Assembly (NCBI GenBank): GCA_937968015.1
Contig: CALBSO010000056.1
Span: 1 to 49,757, forward strand
Source of the DNA: an uncultured Thermomicrobia bacterium
GTDB taxonomy: Bacteria; Chloroflexota; Chloroflexia; Thermomicrobiales; JALYUS01
Direction: 5' to 3'
Length of the DNA stretch: 49,757 nucleotides
Positions 8,028 through 16,019 of the stretch are shown here, in pieces. Under the pieces are notes generated by a model. It was not told the DNA's origin. It saw only the letters and a list, made by a program, of their open reading frames with translations, and searched no databases. The position numbers and the translations under genes were made by a program. Numbering within the stretch: position 1 is the first letter of the stretch; the number at the start of each line of letters is the position of its first letter.

Positions 8028-8059
8028 TTCACCGCGATTTCATGTCGCCCCGCTATACC
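8028..8059 (+). promoter_or_regulatory. Promoter with response-regulator-like box (lipoprotein/ABC/FtsX operon)
   Basis: TTCACCGCGATTTCAT at 8028-8043 precedes a -10 TATACC at 8054-8059. The 26-bp spacing and the CCCGCTAT context match the two secreted-protein promoters. It would drive the operon from 8150 to 13066. Confidence 0.6.
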
Positions 8060-8149
8060 TACGGTGCCCGCTGGGAGCGCCGCGATACGCGCGGCAGTGG
8101 AAGCGGTAGACATGACCGGACAATTACCACCACGGAGGGTATCTCGCGC

Positions 8150-8809
8150 ATGAAGAAACGAACGAAGACGATGCGTTGGCTCGGTCTTGGGGTGTTAGGA
8201 ATCACAGCCGCGCTCCTGTTGGGGGCATGCGGCGGTGGCGAGGGAACACCGGAGGGACGGGTGCCGGATACGGCGACCGGCGCCACCGCGGCAGGGGCGC
8301 CGACGCCAGCAAACGCGGCAGCCAGCACGAGTGCGCCGGTGGTCCAGGGTGAGCAAGGCGGCGGAGACGCACCGACCACCACCTACAGTGATCCTGCCGG
8401 GCAATTCCGCTTCCAGTATCCGCAGACCTGGGGCAAGACGACACAGCCGGGCGAGGCTATCCGGTTCACCGGCGCGGACGAGTTCATCAGCGTCACGGTC
8501 ACGACGACGACGCAGGCGCCCGTCGCCTTCGCGCAGGCCGATGCCGCCGCGCTCACCGCGTCGAGCCCGGGCTTCAAGGGTGCGGCGGTGAAGACATATA
8601 AGGTGGCGGGAACGAATGGCGCGATGGTGGCCTACACCTGGGAACTTCCCAAGAGCGCCGTGACGGGCAAGCCGGTGCCGAGTTCCGGGAACCGGTACTA
8701 CATCCCTGGGCCGGGTGGCAAGATCGCCATCTTCACCTACTCTTCACCCACGCGCACCTACGACCCCGCTGGGGCGGACGACTTCGCAAATACCTTCAAA
8801 TGGCTTTAA
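8150..8809 (+). CDS. Lipoprotein with PsbP-like domain
   Basis: The 219-aa protein has a basic n-region, a hydrophobic core and a lipobox LLGAC, so Cys would be lipidated. A Thr/Ala/Pro-rich linker leads to a domain at about residues 80-219 starting YSDPAGQFRFQYPQTW. This strand-rich pattern is seen in PsbP/DUF1795-like proteins. It is the first gene of an operon with a double ABC ATPase and an FtsX-type permease, so it may be a partner taking the place of a MacA-type adaptor; that role is inferred. ATG 8150 is chosen for GGAGG at 8134-8138 and for the signal sequence; upstream frames lack one. The lipoprotein at 24798 has a similar layout. Confidence 0.8.
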   Translation: MKKRTKTMRWLGLGVLGITAALLLGACGGGEGTPEGRVPDTATGATAAGAPTPANAAASTSAPVVQGEQGGGDAPTTTYSDPAGQFRFQYPQTWGKTTQPGEAIRFTGADEFISVTVTTTTQAPVAFAQADAAALTASSPGFKGAAVKTYKVAGTNGAMVAYTWELPKSAVTGKPVPSSGNRYYIPGPGGKIAIFTYSSPTRTYDPAGADDFANTFKWL

Positions 8810-8826
8810 GCCGCGAGGAGCAGCAG

Positions 8827-10317
8827 ATGACAGCAGCGCGTCCCACCGCAGCGCCGAATGGCGCCATGACCGGCATACCCGATCCCGCGCGCGTGGCAGC
8901 ACTGGAGTTGGATGACCTCTTCAAGATCTATCGCGAGCGGGAGATCGAGACGGTCGCGCTCCGGGGCGCCAGCCTCACCGTCTCCCCCGGCGAATTCGTC
9001 GCTATCGTTGGGCCATCCGGCTCCGGGAAGAGCACGCTGCTCGGCATCATCGCCGGTCTGACCGCGCCCAGCGCGGGCAAGGTCTTCATCGAAGGTCGCA
9101 ACATCGCCGCCCTCAGCGAGGACGAGCGGGCGGAACTGCGCCGACGACGCATCGGCATCGTTCTCCAGAGCAACAACCTGATCCCCTTCCTCAGCGCGCG
9201 GGAGAACGTCGAACTGGCGATGGCAGAAAGCGGCGATGCGGACCGGCAGCGGGCAACGGCGCTCTTGGAGCGCGTCGGTCTCGGGGACCGGCTCGATCAC
9301 CGCCCGGCGCGGTTGTCCGGTGGGGAGCAGCAGCGCGCCGCTATCGCCGTCGCGCTCGCGAACGATCCGGCGATCCTCCTCGCCGACGAGTTGACTGGCG
9401 AACTCGATTCGGTCACGGCCGCCCACATTATGGCGCTGTTGGCCGAACTGAACGCGGAGCACGCCACGGCGATCATCCTCGTCACCCATAATCTCGCCCT
9501 GGCAGCCCAGGCCACGCGTGCCGTGCGGATGCTCGACGGTCTTCTCACGCCCCTCGATCCCACCGCTGAGGAGGCGCTCGATCACCCGCTCGCCGCCGCG
9601 CCCGTGCAACAGTCGCGGACGGGGCCACTCGTTCTGGCAGCCACGACTCTCACGAAAACGTATCCGGGCGGCGTGCATGCGGTGCGCGGTGTCAGCCTGT
9701 CGGTCCATGCGGGGGAGAGCGTAGCGATCATGGGGCCGAGTGGCTGCGGCAAGTCCACGCTGCTCAACCTGCTCGGCGGGCTGGACCGCCCGACGACCGG
9801 CGAGGTCCGCATCAACGGGCAGACGCTGACCGGGCAGGAGAGCGCGGCGATCGCGCTCGTGCGTCGGCGGACGATTGGTTTCGTCTTCCAGGAGCATAAC
9901 CTGATCGCCACACTCACTGCCGCCGAGAATGTCGCCCTGCCCCTGCTGCTCGACGGCGTCCCCGCGCCCGAACGGCAATCCCGCGCGCGGACACTCCTCG
10001 ACAAGGTGGGACTGGCGGGGTTGGAGGAGAAGTTGCCCGACCAACTCAGCGGCGGCCAGCGGCAGCGCGTCGCGATTGCCCGCAGCGTTGCGCATGCACC
10101 GGCGCTGCTCCTTGCCGATGAGCCGACCGGCAGCCTGGATAGCGAGAGCGCGGCGCGGATCACGATGCTCCTGACCGACCTCGCCGACGACGAGGGGATG
10201 GCTCTCGTCCTCGTCACCCACGACTCGCAGGTCGCCGCGCGGTGCCAGCGTGTCATTCATCTCAGAGACGGACAACAAAGCGATGCGACCGTCGCGACGC
10301 AGGGAACGCCCGCGTGA
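8827..10317 (+). CDS. Fused tandem ABC ATPase (LolD/MacB-type, two nucleotide-binding domains)
   Basis: The 496-aa protein contains two complete ATPase domains. Domain 1 (~30-235) has Walker A GPSGSGKST, signature LSGGEQQRAAIA and Walker B LLADELTGELD. Domain 2 (~268-490) has GPSGCGKST, LSGGQRQRVAIA and LLADEPTGSLD. Both keep the catalytic Glu and the switch His (VTHN, VTHD). LolD/MacB ATPases usually dimerise as single domains, so this is a covalent pseudo-dimer serving the FtsX permease downstream. The start is ATG 8827 after GCGAGGAG; an ATG at 8800 inside the previous gene is possible. These systems drive periplasmic or extracellular mechanotransmission, lipoprotein release or peptide efflux. 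The substrate is unknown. Confidence 0.93.
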   Translation: MTAARPTAAPNGAMTGIPDPARVAALELDDLFKIYREREIETVALRGASLTVSPGEFVAIVGPSGSGKSTLLGIIAGLTAPSAGKVFIEGRNIAALSEDERAELRRRRIGIVLQSNNLIPFLSARENVELAMAESGDADRQRATALLERVGLGDRLDHRPARLSGGEQQRAAIAVALANDPAILLADELTGELDSVTAAHIMALLAELNAEHATAIILVTHNLALAAQATRAVRMLDGLLTPLDPTAEEALDHPLAAAPVQQSRTGPLVLAATTLTKTYPGGVHAVRGVSLSVHAGESVAIMGPSGCGKSTLLNLLGGLDRPTTGEVRINGQTLTGQESAAIALVRRRTIGFVFQEHNLIATLTAAENVALPLLLDGVPAPERQSRARTLLDKVGLAGLEEKLPDQLSGGQRQRVAIARSVAHAPALLLADEPTGSLDSESAARITMLLTDLADDEGMALVLVTHDSQVAARCQRVIHLRDGQQSDATVATQGTPA

Positions 10318-10357
10318 CCGTTCGACCGTCGCGCGGCGGGCGGTGAGGGAGGAATTC

Positions 10358-13066
10358 ATGAGCGATTTTCGATACGCACTGCGGGCCTTCTTCCGGGCCG
10401 GCCCGCGCAACCTCACCTATCTCACTGGCCTCGCGCTCGCCGTAGCGCTCTTCAGTGGCACCCTCTTCTTTGTCAATGGCTCGGCCCGCAGCATGACCCA
10501 GCGGGCGGTCGCGCCGGTCGTGCTGGACCTTCAGGCCCGCGCCGTTGACCCGAACGGGGACATCACCGGGCTTGCACCGATGCTCGCGGCCCGTCCGCGC
10601 GTCGAGGCGGTGCTGCCCTTCACCGCCAGCGCGATCCACATCGCACCACCCGCAACAGGTGGTGGGGCTGCGGACAGTGCCGCCCGTCTGTTCGCGATGC
10701 CACCGACATATCCAGACGTCTTCCCTCTCCTGACCGTGAGCAGCGGGCGGTTCGAACCGGGGCACGCGCTTGTCAGCGAGCAGTTGGCGGCCAGCCGGAA
10801 CCTGAAGCCCGGCGACACCCTCAATCTCGTCATCCCGGGTCGCGTCGCCCCCTATCCGGTGACGCTCTCCGGGACGGTCAACCTCGACCGGGCGGAACCG
10901 CTCTTTGCCGGACCATCCACCGCCGAGGGAACCTACAGCGCGACGGATACGGTCGTCGTCATTGACGACGCGACCTTCAACCGGGACTTGCGTGGGCCGC
11001 TGCAAGCAGCGACCCTGGCCGCGCAGCAGAACGCGAACGCGAGCGCGCCGGGCGCGCTGCTCGGCCCGCCCCTGCTCGACCGCCAGTTGCACATCCGCGT
11101 TGCGCGTGCCAGCCTCCCCGCGGATCCCACGCAGGCGCAGGCAGCAGTGACGGCCCTGAGTCACGGCCTGGAACAGCAGGCATCGGGGCAGATCAAAATC
11201 ACCAACAACCTCTCGGCCGCCCTGACGAGCGCGTCCAAGGATATCGTCTCCGCGCGTCTCCTGTTCATTTTCCTCGGCTTGCCCGGGGTGCTGCTCGCCG
11301 CGTATCTGTCGCGATACGCCGCCCAGCTCGTGACTGACGCGCAGCGGCGCGAAGTCGCCCTGTTGCGATCGCGCGGCATCGGGCCGAAGCAGGTGCTGAC
11401 AATCATGGGCTGGATGGCGCTGCTCGTCGCACTGCTCGGCACCGCCATTGGCCTCGGTATCGGGGCGCTCGGCATGGGCGCGCTCTTCGGTGCGAGCTTC
11501 CTGCGCGACGGGAGCGGCCTGCTCGTGGCAACGCTCGCGTCGCTGGCGCTTGGCCTGGTCCTTGGTGGTGTCGGCGTCTTCCTACCCGCACGCCGGATGC
11601 TTGAGGGGGAGATCAACGAAGAGCGCCGCGTGATCGCGGCCACGCGGCGTCCGCTCTGGCTGCGGCTGCCGGTTGACGGCGCGCTCCTCGCGCTCGGCGC
11701 CTTGGCGCTCTGGTTCAGCGGCACCTATACCAGCAAGGCGGCCACGGCGGGCGCGACTGAGACTGCCGCCGTCTCACTGGGCATCTACACCTTTCTCGGC
11801 CCGCTCCTTTGCTGGCTGGGGATGGCGCTGCTCGTGCGCCGCATCGCGGATTGGCTCCTCACCCGGCCGTCCCGTGGCTGGCGCGGCGGCTTCTACGGGC
11901 TCGCGGCGCGCTCGCTACGGCGGCGGGTGGCACAGAGCGCTGGGGCGGTCGTCCTGCTGGCGCTCGCCCTCAGTTTCGGCGTCGCGACAACCGTGTTCGG
12001 CGCCTCCTTCGACGCGAGCCGCCGTGCCGACGCGCAATACCTCGTCGGCAGCGACGTGCGTGTGACGCCCGCGCTCACCGCGCCGCAAACCATTGGCTTC
12101 GCCGATCAATTGCGGGTGCCGGGCGTCCGGGCAGTTTCGGCGGTTGCCGTGGCGAACAACACCCTCGTCGGCGCGCAGACTCAGACGGTCTACGGCGTTG
12201 ATGTTCCCTCACTGACCGCCGCGACGACCATCCAGGATCGCTTCTTCGTCGGCACATCGGCCAAGCAGGCGCTCGACGCCCTCGCGGCCACGCCCAACGG
12301 GCTGCTGATCTCCAACGAACTGGGCCTCGCCTACAATGTCCAAAGGGGCGATACGGTGACGATGCGCATCCCGAAACCGTCCGGCGCCTACGCGGACGCC
12401 ACCTTGCAGGTCGTCGGCATCTTCACGATCTTCCCGACCAGCACGCAGAACTCGGACCTCGTCGTCAACCGGACCTTCCTCCAGCAGACGACGACCGACC
12501 CGAACGCGGCCTTCTTCCTCGTGAAAGGCGATGGGACCAACGCGACGACCGACGCCATCGCGACGACGCTGACACAGCAATTCAAAAACCGGCTCCCGGT
12601 TCGCATCGAGAGCGCGACCCGGGCGGTCAGCGCGGATCAATCGAGTCTTGTTGGGCTGAATCTCGCGGGACTGCTGGCGATTGACCGGCTCTTCACGATC
12701 CTGATCGTCGCGGTCGGCGTGGGCGTCTTCCTGCTCGGCAGCATCCTGGAACGGCAACGCGAACTGGGGACACTCGAAGCATTGGGGGCAACGCCGGGCC
12801 AGGTGATGCGCCTGCTGCTCATCGAGGGGGGCGTTATCGTCGCTGGCGGCATCGTGGGCGGGCTGACCATCGGACTCGTGCTCGCGTGGCAATACAACCA
12901 CTTCCTGCCGAGCATCTTCGCCGTGCCACTGCCAATGATCCGCGTGCCCGTGGCGGCATTGGGATTGCTGCTCGGGCTGAGCGCGGCGGGCGTCGTGCTC
13001 GCGGCGCTCGGTGCGACCCTCCGCCTGCGCCGTCTCTGGCCCGCTGAGGCACTGCGTAGTGGGTAG
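10358..13066 (+). CDS. FtsX/MacB-like ABC transporter permease
   Basis: The 902-aa protein has an N-terminal TM helix, a large extracytoplasmic domain, three central TM helices (~residues 300-430) and two or so further hydrophobic segments. A second extracytoplasmic domain and a C-terminal three-TM FtsX core follow; the latter contains ILERQRELGTLEALGATPGQV, the hallmark coupling region. The related QRREVALLRSRGIGPKQV occurs in the first half. Two FtsX cores in one chain match the two fused ATPase domains of the preceding gene. ATG 10358 has a strong GGGAGG 5 nt upstream. No TolC or MacA partner is present, which suits a monoderm envelope. The promoter box at 8028 suggests control by the nearby two-component system. 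Confidence 0.93.
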   Translation: MSDFRYALRAFFRAGPRNLTYLTGLALAVALFSGTLFFVNGSARSMTQRAVAPVVLDLQARAVDPNGDITGLAPMLAARPRVEAVLPFTASAIHIAPPATGGGAADSAARLFAMPPTYPDVFPLLTVSSGRFEPGHALVSEQLAASRNLKPGDTLNLVIPGRVAPYPVTLSGTVNLDRAEPLFAGPSTAEGTYSATDTVVVIDDATFNRDLRGPLQAATLAAQQNANASAPGALLGPPLLDRQLHIRVARASLPADPTQAQAAVTALSHGLEQQASGQIKITNNLSAALTSASKDIVSARLLFIFLGLPGVLLAAYLSRYAAQLVTDAQRREVALLRSRGIGPKQVLTIMGWMALLVALLGTAIGLGIGALGMGALFGASFLRDGSGLLVATLASLALGLVLGGVGVFLPARRMLEGEINEERRVIAATRRPLWLRLPVDGALLALGALALWFSGTYTSKAATAGATETAAVSLGIYTFLGPLLCWLGMALLVRRIADWLLTRPSRGWRGGFYGLAARSLRRRVAQSAGAVVLLALALSFGVATTVFGASFDASRRADAQYLVGSDVRVTPALTAPQTIGFADQLRVPGVRAVSAVAVANNTLVGAQTQTVYGVDVPSLTAATTIQDRFFVGTSAKQALDALAATPNGLLISNELGLAYNVQRGDTVTMRIPKPSGAYADATLQVVGIFTIFPTSTQNSDLVVNRTFLQQTTTDPNAAFFLVKGDGTNATTDAIATTLTQQFKNRLPVRIESATRAVSADQSSLVGLNLAGLLAIDRLFTILIVAVGVGVFLLGSILERQRELGTLEALGATPGQVMRLLLIEGGVIVAGGIVGGLTIGLVLAWQYNHFLPSIFAVPLPMIRVPVAALGLLLGLSAAGVVLAALGATLRLRRLWPAEALRSG

Positions 13067-13612
13067 TCTTGTGCCGCGTTGGCTCGGTGTTACGGACGCG
13101 GCTATCATGTGGAAAGTACGGGACTGATCTGCGGCGCCTTCCGTACCATCGGGCCAAGTCAGGCCGTACCAGGAATCAACGGACGCAAGGGAATTTAGCC
13201 ACGCACGGTATCGCAGGAGGCAGCAGCGTCGCCCTTGGCTACATGGGAGAGGATGCAGTATGCTTTTGAGACAGATCTGCGCGGGACCAGATGAACCAGG
13301 CCGTGTAGCCGCGATCGGTACATAGCGAAAGGAAATCAACAGGGCAATCGGCGTGATTTTCGAGGGGAGCGGCAACAACTAGGTAGGTGGCCAGAGCAGA
13401 TTAGACACTGGCGGCGGGCTTTAGCCTGCCGAGTCTGGCGCAGGCTAAAGCCCGCGCCCACCGTCCAAATTCAGATGTCTACCCACTTAGGCACAGTACG
13501 ATCACACGAATATCATGAAGCCATAGGCTCCGCCGCGCGTCGGCGGTCTCCTCGGGGCCGCGGTTGCCCGATTCGGTCCAGTATGTGCCGCGTTGTGCGC
13601 GAGGGAGGAAAG
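13067..13612. other. Intergenic region, ~545 bp
   Basis: The only clear structure is a long palindrome at 13414-13455. No ORF with a ribosome site and protein-like content was found on either strand. The last ~60 bases form the leader of the secreted protein gene at 13613. Confidence 0.6.
13414..13455. repeat. REP-like palindrome (16-bp arms)
   Basis: GCGGGCTTTAGCCTGC at 13414-13429 is perfectly complementary to 13440-13455, with a 10-nt loop. The GGCT...AGCC core with GCGGG flanks also occurs in the palindrome at 19344-19373, so it may be one of many dispersed intergenic repeats in this genome. It could also serve as the terminator of the FtsX operon. Confidence 0.6.
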
Positions 13613-14404
13613 ATGAGCGGATCGCTCCGGTCGTTCCTGCTGATAGGTGTCGCGCTTGTCGTGGCCTCATCCGTGCCCATCAGCGTGGCCGCCGCCCAGA
13701 ACTTCGCGGACTCGCGCTTCGCGTCCGTCTGGAATGCGGATGAGAGCAGGGTGCCGAACTTCTGGGGTCCCCTGCGCCTCGCGTCTGACGGCATCCAGGA
13801 GCCGTACAACGGCGGCACGCGGCTCGTCCAGTACTTCGACAAAGGGCGGATGGAAGTGACGAATGGGGCGGTAACATTCGGGCTGCTCGCCACCCAGATG
13901 GTCACGGGCGACCTCCAGCAGGGGGACCAGTCGTTCCGGCACGTCCCGCCGTCGCTCGCCAAGATCGCCGGCGATGCGGACGGTCTCGGCCCCTCCTACC
14001 GGACGATCTATGAGAATCGCTCCCAACTCCTCGCGCCGCGCGACCCCAGACCTGGCCAGGAGATCGGCCTTCTCTTCGACAAGGGCAACACCCTGATCGT
14101 TAGCCCGAACCCGGCGAACCCGGGCGGCCCGATCGCGAACGGCGCGTACGACAGCATCACGCAGCACAACGTCCTCGCGGCCTTCGCGGAGTACCGGTCC
14201 CGGGCGGGGATGGAGCCGATCGGTCTCGCCATCTCGGAGCCGTTCGCGGCGTATTTCACCGTCGGCGGCGTCGAGCGGGCAATCGCTGTGCAGGTGTTCG
14301 AGCGGCGGGTGCTCACGTACACCGAGGGCAATCCGTTGGACTTCCGCGTGGAGATGGGAAATATCGGCCGACATTTCTTCGACTGGGTATACAACGGCCA
14401 CTAG
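13613..14404 (+). CDS. Secreted protein with VQYFE-type module
   Basis: The 263-aa protein has a Sec signal sequence with cleavage near SVAAAQ. The mature part includes GGTRLVQYFDKGRMEV followed by a GLLATQM segment, and later FGxx-like ISEPFAAYFTVGGVERAIAVQVFERRVLTY. These resemble the N-terminal modules of the protein at 16020 (VQYFERYRLEYHPEN), so both probably share a surface or carbohydrate-facing fold found repeatedly in Chloroflexota exoproteins. The start is ATG 13613 after GGGAGGAAAG; the longer frame upstream has no signal sequence. It converges on the anti-sigma gene. The precise function is unknown. Confidence 0.75.
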   Translation: MSGSLRSFLLIGVALVVASSVPISVAAAQNFADSRFASVWNADESRVPNFWGPLRLASDGIQEPYNGGTRLVQYFDKGRMEVTNGAVTFGLLATQMVTGDLQQGDQSFRHVPPSLAKIAGDADGLGPSYRTIYENRSQLLAPRDPRPGQEIGLLFDKGNTLIVSPNPANPGGPIANGAYDSITQHNVLAAFAEYRSRAGMEPIGLAISEPFAAYFTVGGVERAIAVQVFERRVLTYTEGNPLDFRVEMGNIGRHFFDWVYNGH

Positions 14405-14475
14405 CGGGGATCGAATCCGCCGGTCAACGCAACGGGCACTCGGACACGCGGGTTACGCGCCCATGGGGCGTATGC

Positions 14476-15024
14476 TCAGTGCTGGGGCGGATGTCCGTCG
14501 GTTGAGGGGACGCCGGGTGGGTCGGAGGCGTGAATCCCGGCGCGCGCTAAGAGGTCGCGCAATGGGGTCTCGCTTACCCCAGTCATCGGCGCCGTCCCAT
14601 TGGCCGCAGAGGTGTGATCCGCCGCGCGCACCGCGATCGCAACCGGGGAAATAGCGGCCCTGCCGTTCGCGGTGCCGGTGATGACGCCGTCGCCGACCGT
14701 ACCGTTCATCGGCATGACGACCGATCGCGCGGCGTTCCGCGTACTCGCCGAGAATTCGGAGCGTGCGACCGGGCTCAGGAGCACGAGGAGAAGCACCGCG
14801 AGGGCGCACGCTCCGAACAGGCGGCGATGATCCACGCGTCGTCTGGATGGCGAGCCGATCGCGTCGAGCGCGGCATTGAGTTTCGCGAGGGCATCGTCCG
14901 CGGGCGTGATCCGCGCTTCGCGCGCGGCGTACGTCCGCTCCAGGAGCAGACTAAGTCGCGCCTCGTCGGCGCGGCGCCCCGATGGATCCTGCCCTGGGCA
15001 CGTCGATCCTGTACCCTGTCGCAT
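14476..15024 (-). CDS. Putative anti-sigma factor (single-pass membrane protein)
   Basis: The 182-aa protein follows the ECF sigma gene on the same strand. It has a cytoplasmic segment of about 70 residues, one TM helix (LFGACALAVLLLVLLSPVA) and an extracytoplasmic Gly/Ala/Thr-rich tail. This is the usual layout of an anti-sigma factor, but no HxxxCxxC zinc motif is visible. Two starts are possible: ATG 15039, overlapping the sigma stop as ATGA, or ATG 15024 with GAGGAG 5 nt upstream. The latter is used here. The role is deduced from position and topology, not from a recognised domain. Confidence 0.65.
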   Translation of the reverse strand: MRQGTGSTCPGQDPSGRRADEARLSLLLERTYAAREARITPADDALAKLNAALDAIGSPSRRRVDHRRLFGACALAVLLLVLLSPVARSEFSASTRNAARSVVMPMNGTVGDGVITGTANGRAAISPVAIAVRAADHTSAANGTAPMTGVSETPLRDLLARAGIHASDPPGVPSTDGHPPQH

Positions 15025-15035
15025 CGCCACTCCTC

Positions 15036-15671
15036 TCATCGCTCTGCCAAGGCGACGCGCAGGCGACCGGTCACCGCATCGCCCACCCACGCCGGCGCCG
15101 CTGCCGGACGGCACTCGCCCAGTTCCTCCGCGAGCGCGCGATGCGCCCGATGCAACCGCGACTTGACGGTGCCGGGGCGACATCGCAGCGCCTCCGCCAT
15201 CTCGGCCTCGGTCAGCTGGCTGTAGTGGCGCAGGACGAGGACCACCCGATGCTGCGCTGGCAATCGCTCCAGCGCCCGCCAGATCATTTCCTGCAGTTCT
15301 GCCCGCTCCGCCCGCTCGGCGGGGCCGGGGTCCGGGTCCGCCCCGAGCAGCGCGTCCAGTCGCCATTCCGTGGTCGGCAACGGGAGGTGCGCGCCGCGCC
15401 GGTCCCGCCGGAGATAGTCCATGCTGACATCGTGGACAATGCGGTAGAGCCACGGGAGGAAGGGGCGCTCCGGGTCGAAGCGGCGGAAGGCGGAGAAGAG
15501 TTCGATGAAGACGAGTTGGGCGATCTCCTCCGCGGCGTCCGCGCGGTGCGTGATGTACAGCGCGCTCGTAAAGACGCGCCGGTGATACTGCTGGAAGAGT
15601 TCCGCGAACGCCGCGCGGTCCTGCGTCCTGCAGCGCCAATAGAGTGCGATGAGATCCGATGCATCAGTCAT
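15036..15671 (-). CDS. ECF-type RNA polymerase sigma factor (sigma-70 family)
   Basis: The 211-aa protein has region 2 (~residues 20-95), including FLPWLYRIVHDVSMDYLRRDRR, which matches the region 2.3-2.4 helix. Region 4 is at about 120-180 with LPAQHRVVLVLRHY and the helix-turn-helix LTEAEMAEALRCRPGTVKSRLHRA. There is no region 1 or 3, and the length fits the ECF group. Its stop overlaps or touches the start of a membrane-anchored anti-sigma candidate. Two secreted proteins with related modules lie on either side (13613 and 16020), which makes them candidate targets, but no promoter consensus could be demonstrated. The start is ATG 15671. Confidence 0.92.
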   Translation of the reverse strand: MTDASDLIALYWRCRTQDRAAFAELFQQYHRRVFTSALYITHRADAAEEIAQLVFIELFSAFRRFDPERPFLPWLYRIVHDVSMDYLRRDRRGAHLPLPTTEWRLDALLGADPDPGPAERAERAELQEMIWRALERLPAQHRVVLVLRHYSQLTEAEMAEALRCRPGTVKSRLHRAHRALAEELGECRPAAAPAWVGDAVTGRLRVALAER

Positions 15672-16019
15672 CCACGACCCCTGCCCGACGTGCGACGCGC
15701 GACTGTCGCTACGGTTTGACTACTTAACTCCCCCGCGAGCGCAGGATCGGTTCCATTGTGGCGGATCGCGCGTCTGCTCGTCTCATTGCCCACACGCTCC
15801 GGCAATCGGCCCCTCGATCCCGAAGTATGCACACGATCTCTGACATGGACAAGGACTCACCATTGATGTGCGGACGATGGACGTGCATGTGCCTCACCGG
15901 GATACGCGCCCACGGAGGGAACCGATACAGCGCTCGCGGGGGAGTATTGTGTGCCACTGGCATCTGCTGGTCGCGTGGCCTGTTGGGCTGCTGAGGTCCA
16001 GGACGAGGAGGGTAGGGAT
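15672..16019. other. Divergent intergenic region, ~350 bp
   Basis: This region lies between the ECF sigma gene (minus) and the glycoside hydrolase gene (plus), so it must hold both upstream regions. I see no clear -35/-10 pair, no palindrome of note and no supportable ORF. Confidence 0.5.

Noticed and set aside
8806..10416. Long open frame antisense to the double ATPase
   Set aside because: Composition is that of a GC-rich shadow frame; the plus-strand ATPase motifs are unambiguous.
14401..14440. tRNA-like GATCGAATCC segment
   Set aside because: No matching acceptor stem or anticodon arm in the surrounding 80 bases.
14476..15639. Long minus-strand frame covering the sigma factor region
   Set aside because: Only its 3' part (anti-sigma) is protein-like; the rest is the sigma gene read in another frame.
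15672..15760. GGAACC on the minus strand as an ECF -35 for the sigma gene
   Set aside because: No matching CGTC/GTC -10 lies at 16-17 bp, so autoregulation is not supported.
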